From Azoarcus sp. PA01 (GTDB lineage: Bacteria; Pseudomonadota; Gammaproteobacteria; Burkholderiales; Rhodocyclaceae), in assembly GCA_001274695.2 (NCBI GenBank), contig LARU01000002.1, positions 806,001 through 870,000 on the forward strand: 64,000 nt of DNA. Direction: 5' to 3'. Shown here one piece after another: positions 45,421-55,147 of this stretch. The notes beneath the pieces are model-generated. The model saw nothing but the letters and a program-made list of their open reading frames with translations. It was not told where the DNA came from and did no database searches. Every line of letters starts with the position of its first letter. The first letter of the stretch is position 1. A program made the position numbers and the translations under genes.

Positions 45421-46505
45421 CTCAGCTTCAGCGTCGACAGGCCGAACAGGACCAGCATGATCGTGATGATCCAGAAGCGGACCACCACCTGGGTTTCCTT
45501 CCAGCCGCCCAGCTCGTAGTGGTGATGAAGCGGCGCCATGCGGAAGATGCGCTTGCCGCCGCTGGCCTTGAAATACAGCACCTGGACCATCACCGACAGC
45601 GTCTCGGCGACGAACAGCCCGCCCATGATGAACAGCACGATCTCCTGGCGCACGACGACCGCCACCGTGCCGAGCGCCGCGCCGAGCGCGAGCGCGCCGA
45701 CGTCGCCCATGAACACTTCGGCCGGATACGCGTTGAACCACAGGAAGCCGAGCCCGGCGCCGGCGAGCGCACCGCAGAACACCGCGAGTTCCCCGGCACC
45801 GGCGATGTACGGCACGCCGAGGTACTTCGAGAACCCGGCATGGCCGGCGACATAGGCGAAGATCGCCAGGGCGCCGGCGACCATCACGGTCGGCATGATC
45901 GCGAGGCCGTCGAGGCCGTCGGTGAGGTTCACCGAGTGGCTCGTGCCGTTAATGACGAAATACGACAGCGCGACGAATCCCAGCATTCCGAGCGGGTAGG
46001 ACACGGCCTTGAAGAACGGCACGATCAGCTCGGTCTGCGCCGGTTCGTTCGCCGTCAGGCCGAGGAACAGCGCCGCGGCGAGCGCGATCAGCGACGTCCA
46101 CAGGTATTTCCATCGGCTCGCCAGCCCTTTCGGATCGCGATGCACGACCTTGCGCCAGTCGTCGACCCAGCCGACCGCGCCGAAACCGAGCGTCACGAGC
46201 AGCGTCACCCAGACGTACTGGTTGCGCAGGTCGCCCCACAGCAGCGTCGTGACGGCAATCGCGATGAGGATCAGCGCCCCGCCCATCGTCGGCGTGCCGG
46301 CTTTCGTCAGGTGCGACTTCGGCCCGTCGTCGCGCACTGCCTGGCCGATCTTCTTCGCCGCTAGCCAGCGGATCACCGCCGGCCCACACGCGAACGAGAT
46401 CAGCAGCGCGGTCATCGCGGCCATGACCGTGCGCAACGTGATGTAGCCGAACACATTGAAGGCGCGGATGTCCTGGCCCAGCCAGAGGGCGAATTCGAGC
46501 AGCAT
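45417..46505 (-). CDS. mraY: Phospho-N-acetylmuramoyl-pentapeptide transferase MraY
   Basis: This 362-residue integral membrane enzyme makes lipid I from UDP-MurNAc-pentapeptide and undecaprenyl phosphate. It has ten predicted helices. Conserved loops are [22 protein letters not shown]-type ([11 protein letters not shown], double Asp), [10 protein letters not shown] (catalytic Asp) and the HHHYE-like [13 protein letters not shown]. The gap to murF is only 3 bases. Confidence 0.97.
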   Translation of the reverse strand: MLLEFALWLGQDIRAFNVFGYITLRTVMAAMTALLISFACGPAVIRWLAAKKIGQAVRDDGPKSHLTKAGTPTMGGALILIAIAVTTLLWGDLRNQYVWVTLLVTLGFGAVGWVDDWRKVVHRDPKGLASRWKYLWTSLIALAAALFLGLTANEPAQTELIVPFFKAVSYPLGMLGFVALSYFVINGTSHSVNLTDGLDGLAIMPTVMVAGALAIFAYVAGHAGFSKYLGVPYIAGAGELAVFCGALAGAGLGFLWFNAYPAEVFMGDVGALALGAALGTVAVVVRQEIVLFIMGGLFVAETLSVMVQVLYFKASGGKRIFRMAPLHHHYELGGWKETQVVVRFWIITIMLVLFGLSTLKLR

Positions 46506-46508
46506 CGA

Positions 46509-47912
46509 TTACTTTGTTTCCGTTGAGGGGGCGCCATTGTGCACCGCCACAAGGGCGTCCGCCACCCGTTCCATGCGCATGAAGCGCGAGCCTTTGACGA
46601 GCACCACGGTGTCGCCATCGAGCTTTCGCGTCAGCGCCGCGACCAGCGCTTCGGCGCTCGCGAAATGGCGCCCGCCTTCGCCGAAGTTGCTCGCCGCGAC
46701 CGCGCTCATTTCGCCGAGCGCGAACAGCGCGTCCACGCCCTTGCTTTTGGCATAGCCGCCGATCTCGTCGTGCACCTGCGCGCTGGTCCAGCCGACTTCG
46801 CCCATGTCGCCGAGAACGAGGATCTTGTGCCCCGGCGTGGCCGCGAGCACGTCGATGCCGGCGCGCAGCGAATCGGGATTCGCGTTGTAGCTGTCGTCGA
46901 GGATCACCGCACCGTTGGGCCCGCTACGGCGCTGCAGCCGTCCCCGAGTGCCGGCGTAGGCGGCGAGCCCGGCAGCGATCGCCTCGGGACTCGCTCCGGC
47001 CGCAAGGCACGCTGCAGCGGCTCCGGCCGCATTCCTGGCGTTGTGCTCACCCGGCACTTGCAGGTCGACGACGATGCGCCCTGCCGGAGTCGTCAGCTCG
47101 AGGTGGGAGCCGAGGCCGCGCAGCGTGCATTCGCCGGCGACATCGGCGTGCGGTGTCAGCGAAAAGGTGAGCGTCCGGCGCCCCGCATTGAGCTCCCGCC
47201 AGTACCGCGCCTGCAAATCGTCGACATTGATGACTGCAACGCCGTCCGGCCCGAGCGCGTCGTAGATTGCACCTTTTTCGCGGGCGATCTCGATCACCGT
47301 CCCCATCCCCTGCAGATGCGCACGCTGCGCATTCGTCACGATCGCGACGGTCGGCCGCGCGAGGCCGGCGAGGTAGGCGATTTCGCCGGGCCGGTTCATG
47401 CCCATCTCGACGACGGCGGCGCGGTGACTGCTGCGCAGTTCGAGCAGCGTCAGCGGCAGGCCGATGTCGTTGTTCAGGTTGCCGGCCGTCGCCAGCACCG
47501 CGTCCGCGCGGCAACCGTCGCGCCGCGCCCGCTCGTGCAGGATCGCCGTGCACATTTCCTTGACCGTCGTCTTGCCGTTGCTGCCGGTGACCCCGATCAC
47601 GGGCAGCTCGAAGCGCGCGCGCCAGTAAGCGGCGAGCCGCCCGAGGGCCAGCCGCGTGTCGTCGACGACGAGCAGCGGCAACGGCGACGGCTCGGGTTGC
47701 GTGCCGGCCCACCGCGCATCGACGAGCGCCGCTGCCGCCCCTTCGGCCGCCGCCTGAGCGACGAATTCATGGCCGTCGAAACGTTCGCCGCGCAGCGCGA
47801 CGAAAAGCTGCCCGGCCGTGATGTTGCGGCTGTCGGTTCCCACCGAGCTGAACTGTCCCGGTGTCGTCGCGACGACACCCAGAGCTTGCGCCGCTTCGTG
47901 CAGCGTCATCAT
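46509..47912 (-). CDS. murF: UDP-N-acetylmuramoyl-tripeptide--D-alanyl-D-alanine ligase MurF
   Basis: This 467-residue Mur ligase completes the pentapeptide. The N-terminal domain starts MMTLHEAAQAL and contains SVGTDSRNITAGQLFVALRGERFDGHEF. The ATP loop is GVTGSNGKTTVKEM, and other motifs are NLNNDIGLPLTLL and DDSYNANPDSL. The ATG at 47912 overlaps the murE stop (ATGA); the next codon is also ATG, so the exact start is ambiguous by one residue. Confidence 0.96.
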   Translation of the reverse strand: MMTLHEAAQALGVVATTPGQFSSVGTDSRNITAGQLFVALRGERFDGHEFVAQAAAEGAAAALVDARWAGTQPEPSPLPLLVVDDTRLALGRLAAYWRARFELPVIGVTGSNGKTTVKEMCTAILHERARRDGCRADAVLATAGNLNNDIGLPLTLLELRSSHRAAVVEMGMNRPGEIAYLAGLARPTVAIVTNAQRAHLQGMGTVIEIAREKGAIYDALGPDGVAVINVDDLQARYWRELNAGRRTLTFSLTPHADVAGECTLRGLGSHLELTTPAGRIVVDLQVPGEHNARNAAGAAAACLAAGASPEAIAAGLAAYAGTRGRLQRRSGPNGAVILDDSYNANPDSLRAGIDVLAATPGHKILVLGDMGEVGWTSAQVHDEIGGYAKSKGVDALFALGEMSAVAASNFGEGGRHFASAEALVAALTRKLDGDTVVLVKGSRFMRMERVADALVAVHNGAPSTETK

Positions 47913-49417
47913 TGGTCTGCTCCCTGGCTTCGATTCCATGCGTGCACCGCGAGTCGCGCCTGCTCGACGTCCGAGAACGGCAAGCGCACGCCCAGCACCT
48001 CCTGGTAAGGCTCATGCCCCTTGCCGGCGAGCACGATCACGTCGTTGGCCCCCGCTTCGCCGACCGCAATGCGAATCGCCTGGGCGCGATCGACGACCCG
48101 TTCGGCGTTCGGACCGGCGCCCTGCACGATCGCGTCGATGATCTTCAGCGGATCCTCGCTGCGCGGGTTGTCGCTGGTGACGATGACGCGGTCAGCCAGG
48201 GCGCGCGCGACATCTCCCATCATCGGCCGCTTGCCCGCGTCGCGGTCGCCCCCGCAGCCGAACACGCACACGACGCGCCCGCCCCGCCCCTGCGCGGTGC
48301 TGCGCACCGCCTCGAGCACCTGGGCGAGCGCGTCGGGCGAGTGCGCGTAGTCGATGACCACCAGCGGCTCGCCAACGCCGCCCACCAGCTGCATGCGCCC
48401 GGCCGGCGGCGTCAGCCGCGACACGCTCCGCAGGATGTCGTCCATCGGCACCTCGCGGACCAGCAGCGATCCGATCACCGCCATCAGGTTCGAGACATTG
48501 AATGGCGCGACCATGCGCACCTGCACGTTATGGTGCCCGCCGTCCCAACCGAGCACGAAGCGCAGGCCCGACGGAACGTTCTGTTCCCCCGCCGCAACCA
48601 GCACCCGCGCCCCCGGCACCGCGCCACTGCGCTCCGCGAAGCGCGTATACCCGATCACCGGCATGCCGCCGGCCGCGAGCCGCCGCGCCTGGGCGAGGCC
48701 GAAATCGTCGTCGAAATTGACGACCGCGGCACCGATGCCCGGCAGGTCGAACAGGCGCGCCTTGGCGGCCGCATAGGTTTCCATGCTGCCGTGGTAATCG
48801 AGATGATCGCGGGTCAGGTTCGTAAACACCGCGACGTCGAACTCGACGCCATTGACGCGCTCCTGGTCGAGCCCGATCGACGACACTTCCATCGCCGCCG
48901 CATCGGCACCGTCGGCGACGAACGCGGCGAGCATGCGCTGCACCTCGAGCGCGTCGGGCGTCGTGTTGCCGCTATCGACGAGCTCGTCGGGGAAACCGCA
49001 GCCCAGCGTACCGATGACGCCGCAGCGCAGGCCCAGCCCTGCCAGCGTCGCGGCGAGCCACTGGCTCACCGTCGTCTTGCCGTTGGTCCCGGTCACGCCG
49101 GCGACCCACAGCTTGCCCGACGGACGGGCGTGGATCTCGTGCGCGAGAAAGCCGCCGACGCTGCGCAAACCCCGTACCGCCACGGCCGGCACCGGCAGCG
49201 CGTCGAGCCGCATGCCGTCGCTGTCGTCCCACAGCACCGCAGCGGCGCCGCGCTCGACCGCCGCGGAAACGTAGCGGCGACCGTCAGTCGCGAATCCGGG
49301 CCACGCGGCGAACAGCTCGCCGGGTTGCAGGCGACGCGAGTCGGCGGTGATGCCGTGCGCGGCGACACCGGCCAGGCGCAGCCGTTCGAGGATTTCACGG
49401 GCGCGAGCGGCGCTCAC
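47909..49417 (-). CDS. murE: UDP-N-acetylmuramoyl-L-alanyl-D-glutamate--2,6-diaminopimelate ligase MurE
   Basis: This 502-residue Mur ligase has ATP loop [15 protein letters not shown] and the diagnostic DNPR motif (VTSDNPRSEDP), which selects meso-diaminopimelate rather than lysine. The cell wall is therefore of the Gram-negative DAP type. The frame starts with GTG at 49417 (MSAARAREIL), overlapping the ftsI stop as GTGA. The N-terminal ADSRRLQPGELFAAWPG and GKGHEPYQE near the end also fit. Confidence 0.96.
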   Translation of the reverse strand: MSAARAREILERLRLAGVAAHGITADSRRLQPGELFAAWPGFATDGRRYVSAAVERGAAAVLWDDSDGMRLDALPVPAVAVRGLRSVGGFLAHEIHARPSGKLWVAGVTGTNGKTTVSQWLAATLAGLGLRCGVIGTLGCGFPDELVDSGNTTPDALEVQRMLAAFVADGADAAAMEVSSIGLDQERVNGVEFDVAVFTNLTRDHLDYHGSMETYAAAKARLFDLPGIGAAVVNFDDDFGLAQARRLAAGGMPVIGYTRFAERSGAVPGARVLVAAGEQNVPSGLRFVLGWDGGHHNVQVRMVAPFNVSNLMAVIGSLLVREVPMDDILRSVSRLTPPAGRMQLVGGVGEPLVVIDYAHSPDALAQVLEAVRSTAQGRGGRVVCVFGCGGDRDAGKRPMMGDVARALADRVIVTSDNPRSEDPLKIIDAIVQGAGPNAERVVDRAQAIRIAVGEAGANDVIVLAGKGHEPYQEVLGVRLPFSDVEQARLAVHAWNRSQGADQ

Positions 49418-51168
49418 CTGCCCCCCCGGGCGGTTCGTGCCTGTTCCGCCTTGCCGCTGACCTGCAGCGGAACGAGCGGCGCGTCCGGCGCTACGCCCAG
49501 GACCCGCAACGCCCCTTCGGTGATCTGCGCGAAAATCGGCGCCGCGACCGTCCCGCCAAAATATTGACCGGCAGAAGGTTCATCGATCATCACCGCTACG
49601 ATAAGTCGCGGGTCGGACGCCGGGGCGAAACCGACAAAGGACGATACATATTTGTTCGCGTATCGCCCGCCCTCGAGCTTGTGCGCCGTGCCGGTCTTGC
49701 CGGCAACGCGGTAGCCGCGGATCTGCGCGCGCGGCGCGGTGCCGCCCGGGCCGGCCGCGAGCTCGAGCATGTACCGCACCTCGCGCGCCGTATCGACCGA
49801 ATACACGCGCTTGCCGGCAGCCAGCGGGACATCAACGCGCGTCAGCGAAAGCGGCAGCAGCTCGCCGTCGCGGGCGAACGCGAGATAGGCGTGCGCCATC
49901 TGGATGAGGCTCACGGAAATGCCGTGGCCGAACGACATCGTCGCCTGTTCGATCGGTTTCCACGTCTTCACCGGACGCAGCCGCCCGCCCGCTTCGCCGG
50001 GAAACCCGAGATCGAGCGGAGTGCCGAAACCGAGCTCGTTGAACATCCGCCACATTTCCTCCGGCGCGAGGTTCATCGCCATCTTCACCGTGCCGACGTT
50101 CGACGATTTCTGGATCACTTCGGCCACGGTCAGCGGGCCGTGCCGGTGCGAGTCGGAAATCGTCGCCCGCCCGATCGACACCCGCCCCGGCGCAGTATCG
50201 ATGACGGTCATCGGCTCGACCTTGCCGCGCTCGAGTGCGAGGCCGACGATGAAAGGCTTCATCGTCGAGCCCGGCTCGTACGTGTCGGTGAACACGCGGT
50301 TGCGCAACTGCGCGCCGCTGAGGTTGGTACGGTTGTTCGGGTTGTAGGTCGGCGCGTTGACCAGCGCCAGCACTTCGCCGGTGCGCACGTCGAGCACCAC
50401 CGCCGCGCCCGCCTTGGCTTTGTGCGTCTGCATCGCCTGGTTCAGCGCTGAATAGGCGAGATACTGGATCTTCGCGTCCATCGCCAGCACGAGGTCCTGC
50501 CCGTCGTGCGGCGGACGGATCGCCTCGACATCCTCGACGACCTGGCCGCGCCGGTCGCGGATGACCCGGCGCGCGCCGGGCGTGCCGGTCAGCAGCTTGT
50601 CGAACGCGAGCTCGACACCTTCCTGGCCCTTGTCGTCGACGCCGGTGAAACCGAGCACGTGCGCCATCACTTCGCCGCCCGGGTAATAGCGCCGGTATTC
50701 CTGCTGCTGATGAATGCCGGGAAGCTTCAGCGCGGCGATTTCCTGCGCGAGTTCGGGCGACAGCTGGCGCTTCAGATAGACGAAATCGTGACTCGTCGCG
50801 AGCCGTCCGTTCAGCTCCTCGACACTCGTTTCAAGCAGCTCGGCGAGCTTGCGCGCGTCCGCCGGCGACAGCCGCGCATCCGACGGAATCGCCCAGATCG
50901 ACCGCACCGGCGTGCTGATCGCCAGCACGTCGCCGTGCCGGTCGATGACGCGGCCACGCGTCGCCGGCACCTCGATCGCGCGGGCGTAGCGCGATTCGCC
51001 CTTCGCCTGCAGGAACTCGTTGTTGAACCCCTGCAGATACAGCGCGCGTCCGACCAGCGCCAGCAGACAGGCGAGAAGGGCGGACATCACCAGCCGCGAC
51101 CGCCATGCCGGAAGACCGTTCTTCAGCAACGGGTTGTGGTTGAAAGGCAACGGGCGCTGTTTTCTCAT
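49414..51168 (-). CDS. ftsI: Peptidoglycan D,D-transpeptidase FtsI (PBP3)
   Basis: This 584-residue class B penicillin-binding protein has one N-terminal TM helix (about residues 24-46) and a pedestal domain containing RGRVIDRHGDVLA. The transpeptidase motifs are S301-T-M-K304 (nucleophile), S355-S356-N357 and KTGTAHK near residue 490. It cross-links septal peptidoglycan with FtsW. The ATG at 51168 (MRKQRPLPFNHNPLL) lies 10 bases after ftsL. Confidence 0.96.
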   Translation of the reverse strand: MRKQRPLPFNHNPLLKNGLPAWRSRLVMSALLACLLALVGRALYLQGFNNEFLQAKGESRYARAIEVPATRGRVIDRHGDVLAISTPVRSIWAIPSDARLSPADARKLAELLETSVEELNGRLATSHDFVYLKRQLSPELAQEIAALKLPGIHQQQEYRRYYPGGEVMAHVLGFTGVDDKGQEGVELAFDKLLTGTPGARRVIRDRRGQVVEDVEAIRPPHDGQDLVLAMDAKIQYLAYSALNQAMQTHKAKAGAAVVLDVRTGEVLALVNAPTYNPNNRTNLSGAQLRNRVFTDTYEPGSTMKPFIVGLALERGKVEPMTVIDTAPGRVSIGRATISDSHRHGPLTVAEVIQKSSNVGTVKMAMNLAPEEMWRMFNELGFGTPLDLGFPGEAGGRLRPVKTWKPIEQATMSFGHGISVSLIQMAHAYLAFARDGELLPLSLTRVDVPLAAGKRVYSVDTAREVRYMLELAAGPGGTAPRAQIRGYRVAGKTGTAHKLEGGRYANKYVSSFVGFAPASDPRLIVAVMIDEPSAGQYFGGTVAAPIFAQITEGALRVLGVAPDAPLVPLQVSGKAEQARTARGGR

Positions 51169-51178
51169 GCGCACGTCC

Positions 51179-51472
51179 TCACTCCGGCAGCCCTGGTCCG
51201 GCGGACGCGTGCCCGCCCTCCACCGTGAGCACCTGTCCCGGTGCAGGAGGGCGCATGCCGATCCGTTCGCGCGCGATCTTCTCGACGCGCGCATGCGCGG
51301 CCCAAGTGCTTTGTTCGAGCTGCAGCTGCCCCCACTCGACTTCCAGGCCCTGGGCGCGGGCCTGTTCCCGCTCGAGCTCCGAGAACAGCTTGCGCGCCTG
51401 ATGCTGGGCCGCGACGACCCCGAGCGCGCTGCTCACGACGAGCGCGACCAGAAACGCGTCGGCGCGGATCAT
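51179..51472 (-). CDS. ftsL: Cell division protein FtsL
   Basis: This is a 97-residue bitopic protein with a short cytoplasmic start, one TM helix (about residues 5-23, [17 protein letters not shown]) and a periplasmic coiled coil (about 24-75, [29 protein letters not shown]). Sequence identity in the FtsL family is low, so the call rests on layout and position between rsmH and ftsI. The ATG overlaps the rsmH stop (ATGA). Confidence 0.93.
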   Translation of the reverse strand: MIRADAFLVALVVSSALGVVAAQHQARKLFSELEREQARAQGLEVEWGQLQLEQSTWAAHARVEKIARERIGMRPPAPGQVLTVEGGHASAGPGLPE

Positions 51473-52407
51473 GCTGCGCCCCCGGTACGTTCGGCGACGC
51501 GCATCACGGCACTGCGCGAGCGCGGATTGGCGGCGACTTCGGCCGGCCCCGGCCGCTGGCTCTTGCCGACGAGCCGCAGGCGCGGCTGCGGCAGTTCGGC
51601 CGCCCGCAGCGGCAGCCGCGCCGGCAGCTGCGGCGGACGCGATTCGCCACGCATGAAGCGCTTGACGATGCGGTCTTCAAGCGAATGGAAACTGATCACC
51701 ACCAGCCGGCCGCCGGGCTTGAGCCGCTCGACCGCCGCCGGCAGCACTAGCGACAGCTCTTCGAGTTCCTGATTGATGAAAATCCGTAGAGCTTGAAAGC
51801 TGCGCGTCGCCGGATGCTGCCCCGGCTCGCGTGTACGGACCGCTTTTTCCACGATCTCGGCAAGCTGTCGAGTGGTTGCGACAGGCCCCCCTGCCCGAGC
51901 AGCTGCAATCGCCTTTGCAATCGCATAAGCAAACCGTTCTTCCCCATAATCCCTGAGCACCTCGGTGATTTGCGCGACCGATGCATCGGCCAGCCATTGC
52001 GCCACGGTCTGCCCGCGGCTCGTATCCATCCGCATGTCAAGCGGCGCGTCGAAACGAAAACTCATGCCGCGCGCCGCCTCGTCGAGCTGCGGCGACGACA
52101 CGCCCAGATCGAGCAATACGCCGTCGACATGTTCCAGCCCGAGCCGGTCGAGCTCCTCGGCGAACGCGCTGAACGGTGCGTGGACGACGGTCAGCCGCGG
52201 ATCGGGCAACGCGCGCGCGACCTCGATCGCGCGCGGATCGCGGTCGAACGCGACCAGCCGTCCCCCGGCATCGAGCTTCGCGAGGATGGCCCTGCTGTGG
52301 CCGCCACGCCCGAACGTGCCATCGACATAGACTCCGCCGGGCCTGACCGCCAATGCCTCGACGGCCTCGGCGAGCAGCACGGTGACGTGTTGCGGCGCGG
52401 CACTCAC
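51469..52407 (-). CDS. rsmH: 16S rRNA (cytosine(1402)-N4)-methyltransferase RsmH
   Basis: This 312-residue SAM methyltransferase has the start [21 protein letters not shown] motif [47 protein letters not shown], and the C-terminal [13 protein letters not shown] and [14 protein letters not shown]. The start is GTG at 52407, overlapping the mraZ stop as GTGA. It is always second in the dcw cluster. Confidence 0.96.
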   Translation of the reverse strand: MSAAPQHVTVLLAEAVEALAVRPGGVYVDGTFGRGGHSRAILAKLDAGGRLVAFDRDPRAIEVARALPDPRLTVVHAPFSAFAEELDRLGLEHVDGVLLDLGVSSPQLDEAARGMSFRFDAPLDMRMDTSRGQTVAQWLADASVAQITEVLRDYGEERFAYAIAKAIAAARAGGPVATTRQLAEIVEKAVRTREPGQHPATRSFQALRIFINQELEELSLVLPAAVERLKPGGRLVVISFHSLEDRIVKRFMRGESRPPQLPARLPLRAAELPQPRLRLVGKSQRPGPAEVAANPRSRSAVMRVAERTGGAA

Positions 52408-52847
52408 AGCGCCAGGCTCTCGAATCCGGGGGGGAGCGCGTCGCCCGACAGCGACAGCATCGTCTCCTGCTGCGCCTGCCAGCCCGCATCGGACCAAAGC
52501 TCGAAATGGGCGCCCTGCCCGACCAGCCAGACCTGTTTTTCGAGTTGCGCCCATTGCCGCAGCGAAGCGGCGAGCAGCACCCGCCCGGCCGCATCGAGGA
52601 CGTCTTCCTGGGCGAAACCGACCAGCAAGCGCTTGAAGGCTGAGGTGCGCGGATCGAAACCGGGCATCGCCGCAATCCGGTCGCGAATCGGCTCCCAGGC
52701 CAACAGCGGATAAACGAGCAGGCACTTATGGGGGTGGGCAGTGATCACCAGAGGCGCGCCATCGGGGACGAGTGCGTCACGGTGCCGGGCCGGAATCGCG
52801 AGACGACCCTTCGCATCGAGACTGAGCGCAATGGCTCCCTGGAACAT
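52404..52847 (-). CDS. mraZ: Transcriptional regulator MraZ
   Basis: This 147-residue protein has two SpoVT/AbrB-like (MraZ) domains: [25 protein letters not shown] at the N-terminus and [22 protein letters not shown] in the second half. MraZ forms a ring and represses its own operon by binding tandem GTGGG repeats. Three such repeats at 10-bp spacing overlap its promoter just upstream. It is the first gene of the cluster. A GGGGGAT sequence before the ATG is a weak ribosome binding site. Confidence 0.95.
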   Translation of the reverse strand: MFQGAIALSLDAKGRLAIPARHRDALVPDGAPLVITAHPHKCLLVYPLLAWEPIRDRIAAMPGFDPRTSAFKRLLVGFAQEDVLDAAGRVLLAASLRQWAQLEKQVWLVGQGAHFELWSDAGWQAQQETMLSLSGDALPPGFESLAL

Positions 52848-52890
52848 TCATCCCCCGCAATTCTTCTTCGAGTGAAACGTCGTATGACAC

Positions 52891-52920
52891 TTTGACCCAC
52901 CGATCCCCACCGGTTCCCAC
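52891..52920 (-). promoter_or_regulatory. MraZ box: three GTGGG repeats at 10-bp spacing
   Basis: On the minus strand GTGGG occurs at 52916-52920, 52906-52910 and 52896-52900, exactly one helical turn apart (GTGGGAACCG, GTGGGGATCG, GTGGGTCAAA). This is the known MraZ operator architecture. The first repeat overlaps the -10 box, so MraZ binding should block transcription of the dcw cluster. Confidence 0.9.
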
Positions 52921-52947
52921 TCTAGAGGAAAGGTAAACCCCGGTCAA
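52919..52947 (-). promoter_or_regulatory. Sigma-70 type promoter of the mraZ operon
   Basis: The -35 TTGACC (52942-52947) and -10 TAGAGT (52919-52924) are separated by exactly 17 bases on the minus strand. The promoter is ~70 bases upstream of the mraZ ATG and directly abuts the MraZ box. Confidence 0.8.
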
Positions 52948-53131
52948 GCCGCACCAGCGGAGTTTTCCGTTGCGACACAATGACTTATGGAAAGTATGAA
53001 GACTCCGTATAAACCCTGAAAAATCAAGGCCTATAATGGATTCCGATGAAGGATGGATAAGATACAGGTAGGAATTACCCGGCGTGGGGCTACCCCATAA
53101 CCGCGATGACAGAGTACTTGTCCGAAGGGAT

Positions 53132-53559
53132 GGGAAGTCCGCCGATAAGCCGGGTTCTGTCGAGCGCCTGCGACTCGCATCACAGGCGCCGGGCAGTCAT
53201 TCCTCTGGGCGCCGCGTTGCCGCGGCGCTCAAGCAGCCTACCCGGGAGCAGCGCGAGCAACGCCATTGCTCCCCTATTTGGCCTTGCCCCGGATGGGGTT
53301 TGCCGTGCCAGTCCTGTCGCCAGTCCTGCGGTGGGCTCTTACCCGACGAAGCTTGCACCCCGTCCGCAACGACGCTCGACGCGCGCTGCGCACCATTTCA
53401 CCCTTGCCTGATCTCCTCGCGGAGCCATCGGCGGTTTGCTCTCTGTTGCACTTTCCGTCGCCTCACGACGCCCGGCCGTTAGCCGGCATCCTGCTCTGCG
53501 GGGCCCGGACTTTCCTCCACGCGCACGAATGCACGCAGCGACTGCCTGGCGAACTTCCC
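53132..53559 (-). ncRNA. rnpB: RNase P RNA (bacterial type A)
   Basis: The ~428-base minus-strand RNA shows the conserved core. The 5' part holds GAGGAAAGTCCGGGC followed by AGGATGCCGGCTAACGGCCGGGC. The middle has CAACAGAGAGCAAACCGCCGATGG (ACAGNRA region), TCAGGCAAGGGTGAAATGGTG and GGGTAAGAGCCCACCG. The 3' end has GACAGAACCCGGCTTATC. The ends GGGAAGTTCGCC and GGCGGACTTCCC pair as helix P1, which sets the limits to within a few bases. Confidence 0.95.
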
Positions 53560-53565
53560 GCGGCG

Positions 53566-53571
53566 ATTATA
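53566..53571 (-). promoter_or_regulatory. -10 box of rnpB
   Basis: A consensus TATAAT on the minus strand lies 7 bases upstream of the predicted 5' end of RNase P RNA. No clear -35 is visible; that region overlaps the 3' end of the lipoprotein gene. Confidence 0.7.
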
Positions 53572-53580
53572 CGCGCCCGC

Positions 53581-54003
53581 TCACTGCGCCGCGGGGATAA
53601 AAGCGGCAGCGCCTTCCTGCAACTCGAACGTGCCGACGAGCGGTCCTGGCGGCGTTCCGGCAGCGTTTTCCCAATCCTGCACCTCGCATCCGGCCGTACT
53701 GACGAGGTACCAGCGATCCCCCTGATGCAGCGCCCATAGCCGGTCGCCGGCTTCGAACACTTCGAGGCGTGTCAGCTCGGTGCTGTCAGGATGGATCGCG
53801 ACGCGCCGCTGGCACTGTGGCAGGCGCGACGCGATGACGGCCTGATTCACCGTGCTGCGCCAGAAATACGGCTTTTCGCGCACCAGGATCAACGCGTGCT
53901 GGCTGCCGTCGATGACGTAGGCGGTGGCGCTGTTCTCGCAGGCGGCCAGCGCCGGCAGCATCGCGAGCGCAACGAGGGCACGCAGCACGACGGACGGGCT
54001 CAT
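53581..54003 (-). CDS. Putative lipoprotein of unknown function
   Basis: This 140-residue protein has a lipoprotein signal peptide: a hydrophobic core (VLRALVALAMLPALA) and lipobox LAAC with Cys at about position 22. The mature part has short strands and no family I recognise (for example YVIDGSQHALILVREKPYFW and GDRWYLVSTAGCEVQDW). The residue after the lipid Cys is Glu, which does not signal inner-membrane retention, so an outer-membrane location is likely. It starts 12 bases after pyrC and ends just before the rnpB -10 box. Confidence 0.7.
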   Translation of the reverse strand: MSPSVVLRALVALAMLPALAACENSATAYVIDGSQHALILVREKPYFWRSTVNQAVIASRLPQCQRRVAIHPDSTELTRLEVFEAGDRLWALHQGDRWYLVSTAGCEVQDWENAAGTPPGPLVGTFELQEGAAAFIPAAQ

Positions 54004-54015
54004 CGCGACGTCCTG

Positions 54016-55050
54016 TCAGAGCATGCGCCAGGCGACCGTTTCGCCGGCGCGCAGCGGCACGAGCGGATCGTCGTGCAGGTATTCGTATGCGTTCGGCACC
54101 TGCCACGCGTCTTTCGCCAGCGTGATTCGCTCGGTGTTCGGCGCAAGACCGTAGAACGCGGGACCGTTCAGGCTCGCGAAAGCCTCGAGCCGGTCGAGCG
54201 CTCCGGCCTGCTCGAAAGCCTCGGCGTACAGTTCGATCGCGGCGTGCGCGGTGTAGCAGCCGGCGCAGCCGCAGGCCGCCTCTTTCGCAGCGCGCGAATG
54301 CGGCGCGGAGTCGGTGCCGAGGAAGAACTTCGCGTTGCCCGAGGTCGCCGCTTCGACCAGCGCGCGGCGGTGGGTTTCGCGCTTGAGCACCGGCAGACAG
54401 TAATGATGGGGGCGGATGCCGCCGGCGAAAATCGCGTTGCGGTTGAGCAGCAGGTGATGGGCCGTCACGGTCGCGCCGACGTTCGGCCCGGCGTCCTGCA
54501 CGAAGCGCGCGGCCTCGGCGGTGGTGATGTGCTCGAAGACGACACGCAGCGCGGGAAAGCGCGCCACCAGCGGCGCCAGGACCTGCTCGATGAATACCTG
54601 CTCGCGGTCGAACACATCCACGTCGCCGTGCGTGACTTCGCCATGCACGCACAGCACCATGCCGAGCTTTTCCATGCGTTCGAGCACCCCATGGACTTTT
54701 TCGATGCCGGTCACGCCCGCGTCGGAGTTCGTCGTCGCGCCGGCCGGATACAGCTTCACCGCGACGACTGCGCCGCTCGCATTCGCGCGGTCGATTTCGT
54801 CGGGCGACGTGTTGTCGGTGAGGTACAGGCTCATCAGCGGCTCGAAGCGCACGCCGGACGGCACCGCGGCGACGATGCGCGCACGGTATGCGAGCGCCTG
54901 CGCGGCCGTCGTCACCGGCGGACGCAGGTTCGGCATGATCAGCGCGCGAGCGAAGCGGTGCGCGGTATGCGGCACGACGGTCGCCAGGGCTGCGCCGTCG
55001 CGCACGTGCAGATGCCAGTCGTCGGGGCGGATCAGGGAAATCGTCTGCAT
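54016..55050 (-). CDS. pyrC: Dihydroorotase PyrC (class II)
   Basis: This is a 344-residue zinc amidohydrolase of pyrimidine synthesis. Metal ligands are in DWHLHVRDG (H13 and H15), the carbamylated lysine in [18 protein letters not shown], then [29 protein letters not shown] and the final Asp in [14 protein letters not shown]. The ATG at 55050 gives [19 protein letters not shown], the E. coli-type start. Confidence 0.96.
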   Translation of the reverse strand: MQTISLIRPDDWHLHVRDGAALATVVPHTAHRFARALIMPNLRPPVTTAAQALAYRARIVAAVPSGVRFEPLMSLYLTDNTSPDEIDRANASGAVVAVKLYPAGATTNSDAGVTGIEKVHGVLERMEKLGMVLCVHGEVTHGDVDVFDREQVFIEQVLAPLVARFPALRVVFEHITTAEAARFVQDAGPNVGATVTAHHLLLNRNAIFAGGIRPHHYCLPVLKRETHRRALVEAATSGNAKFFLGTDSAPHSRAAKEAACGCAGCYTAHAAIELYAEAFEQAGALDRLEAFASLNGPAFYGLAPNTERITLAKDAWQVPNAYEYLHDDPLVPLRAGETVAWRML

Positions 55051-55147
55051 GATCTTCGATTCGAAAGAGAAGCCCGGATAGGGGAAATTCGGAGAAGGGA
55101 AGCTGGAGCGCGGTTCGGCATGCGGCGCAGGCAATTATAGTCGCGCT

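Noticed and set aside
53032..53037. TATAAT on the plus strand between mraZ and rnpB
   Set aside because: No -35 at a suitable distance and no plus-strand gene downstream; the following region is antisense RNase P RNA.
53084..53739. Plus-strand open frames across 53084-53739
   Set aside because: They lie over the RNase P RNA gene on the other strand and show no protein family features.
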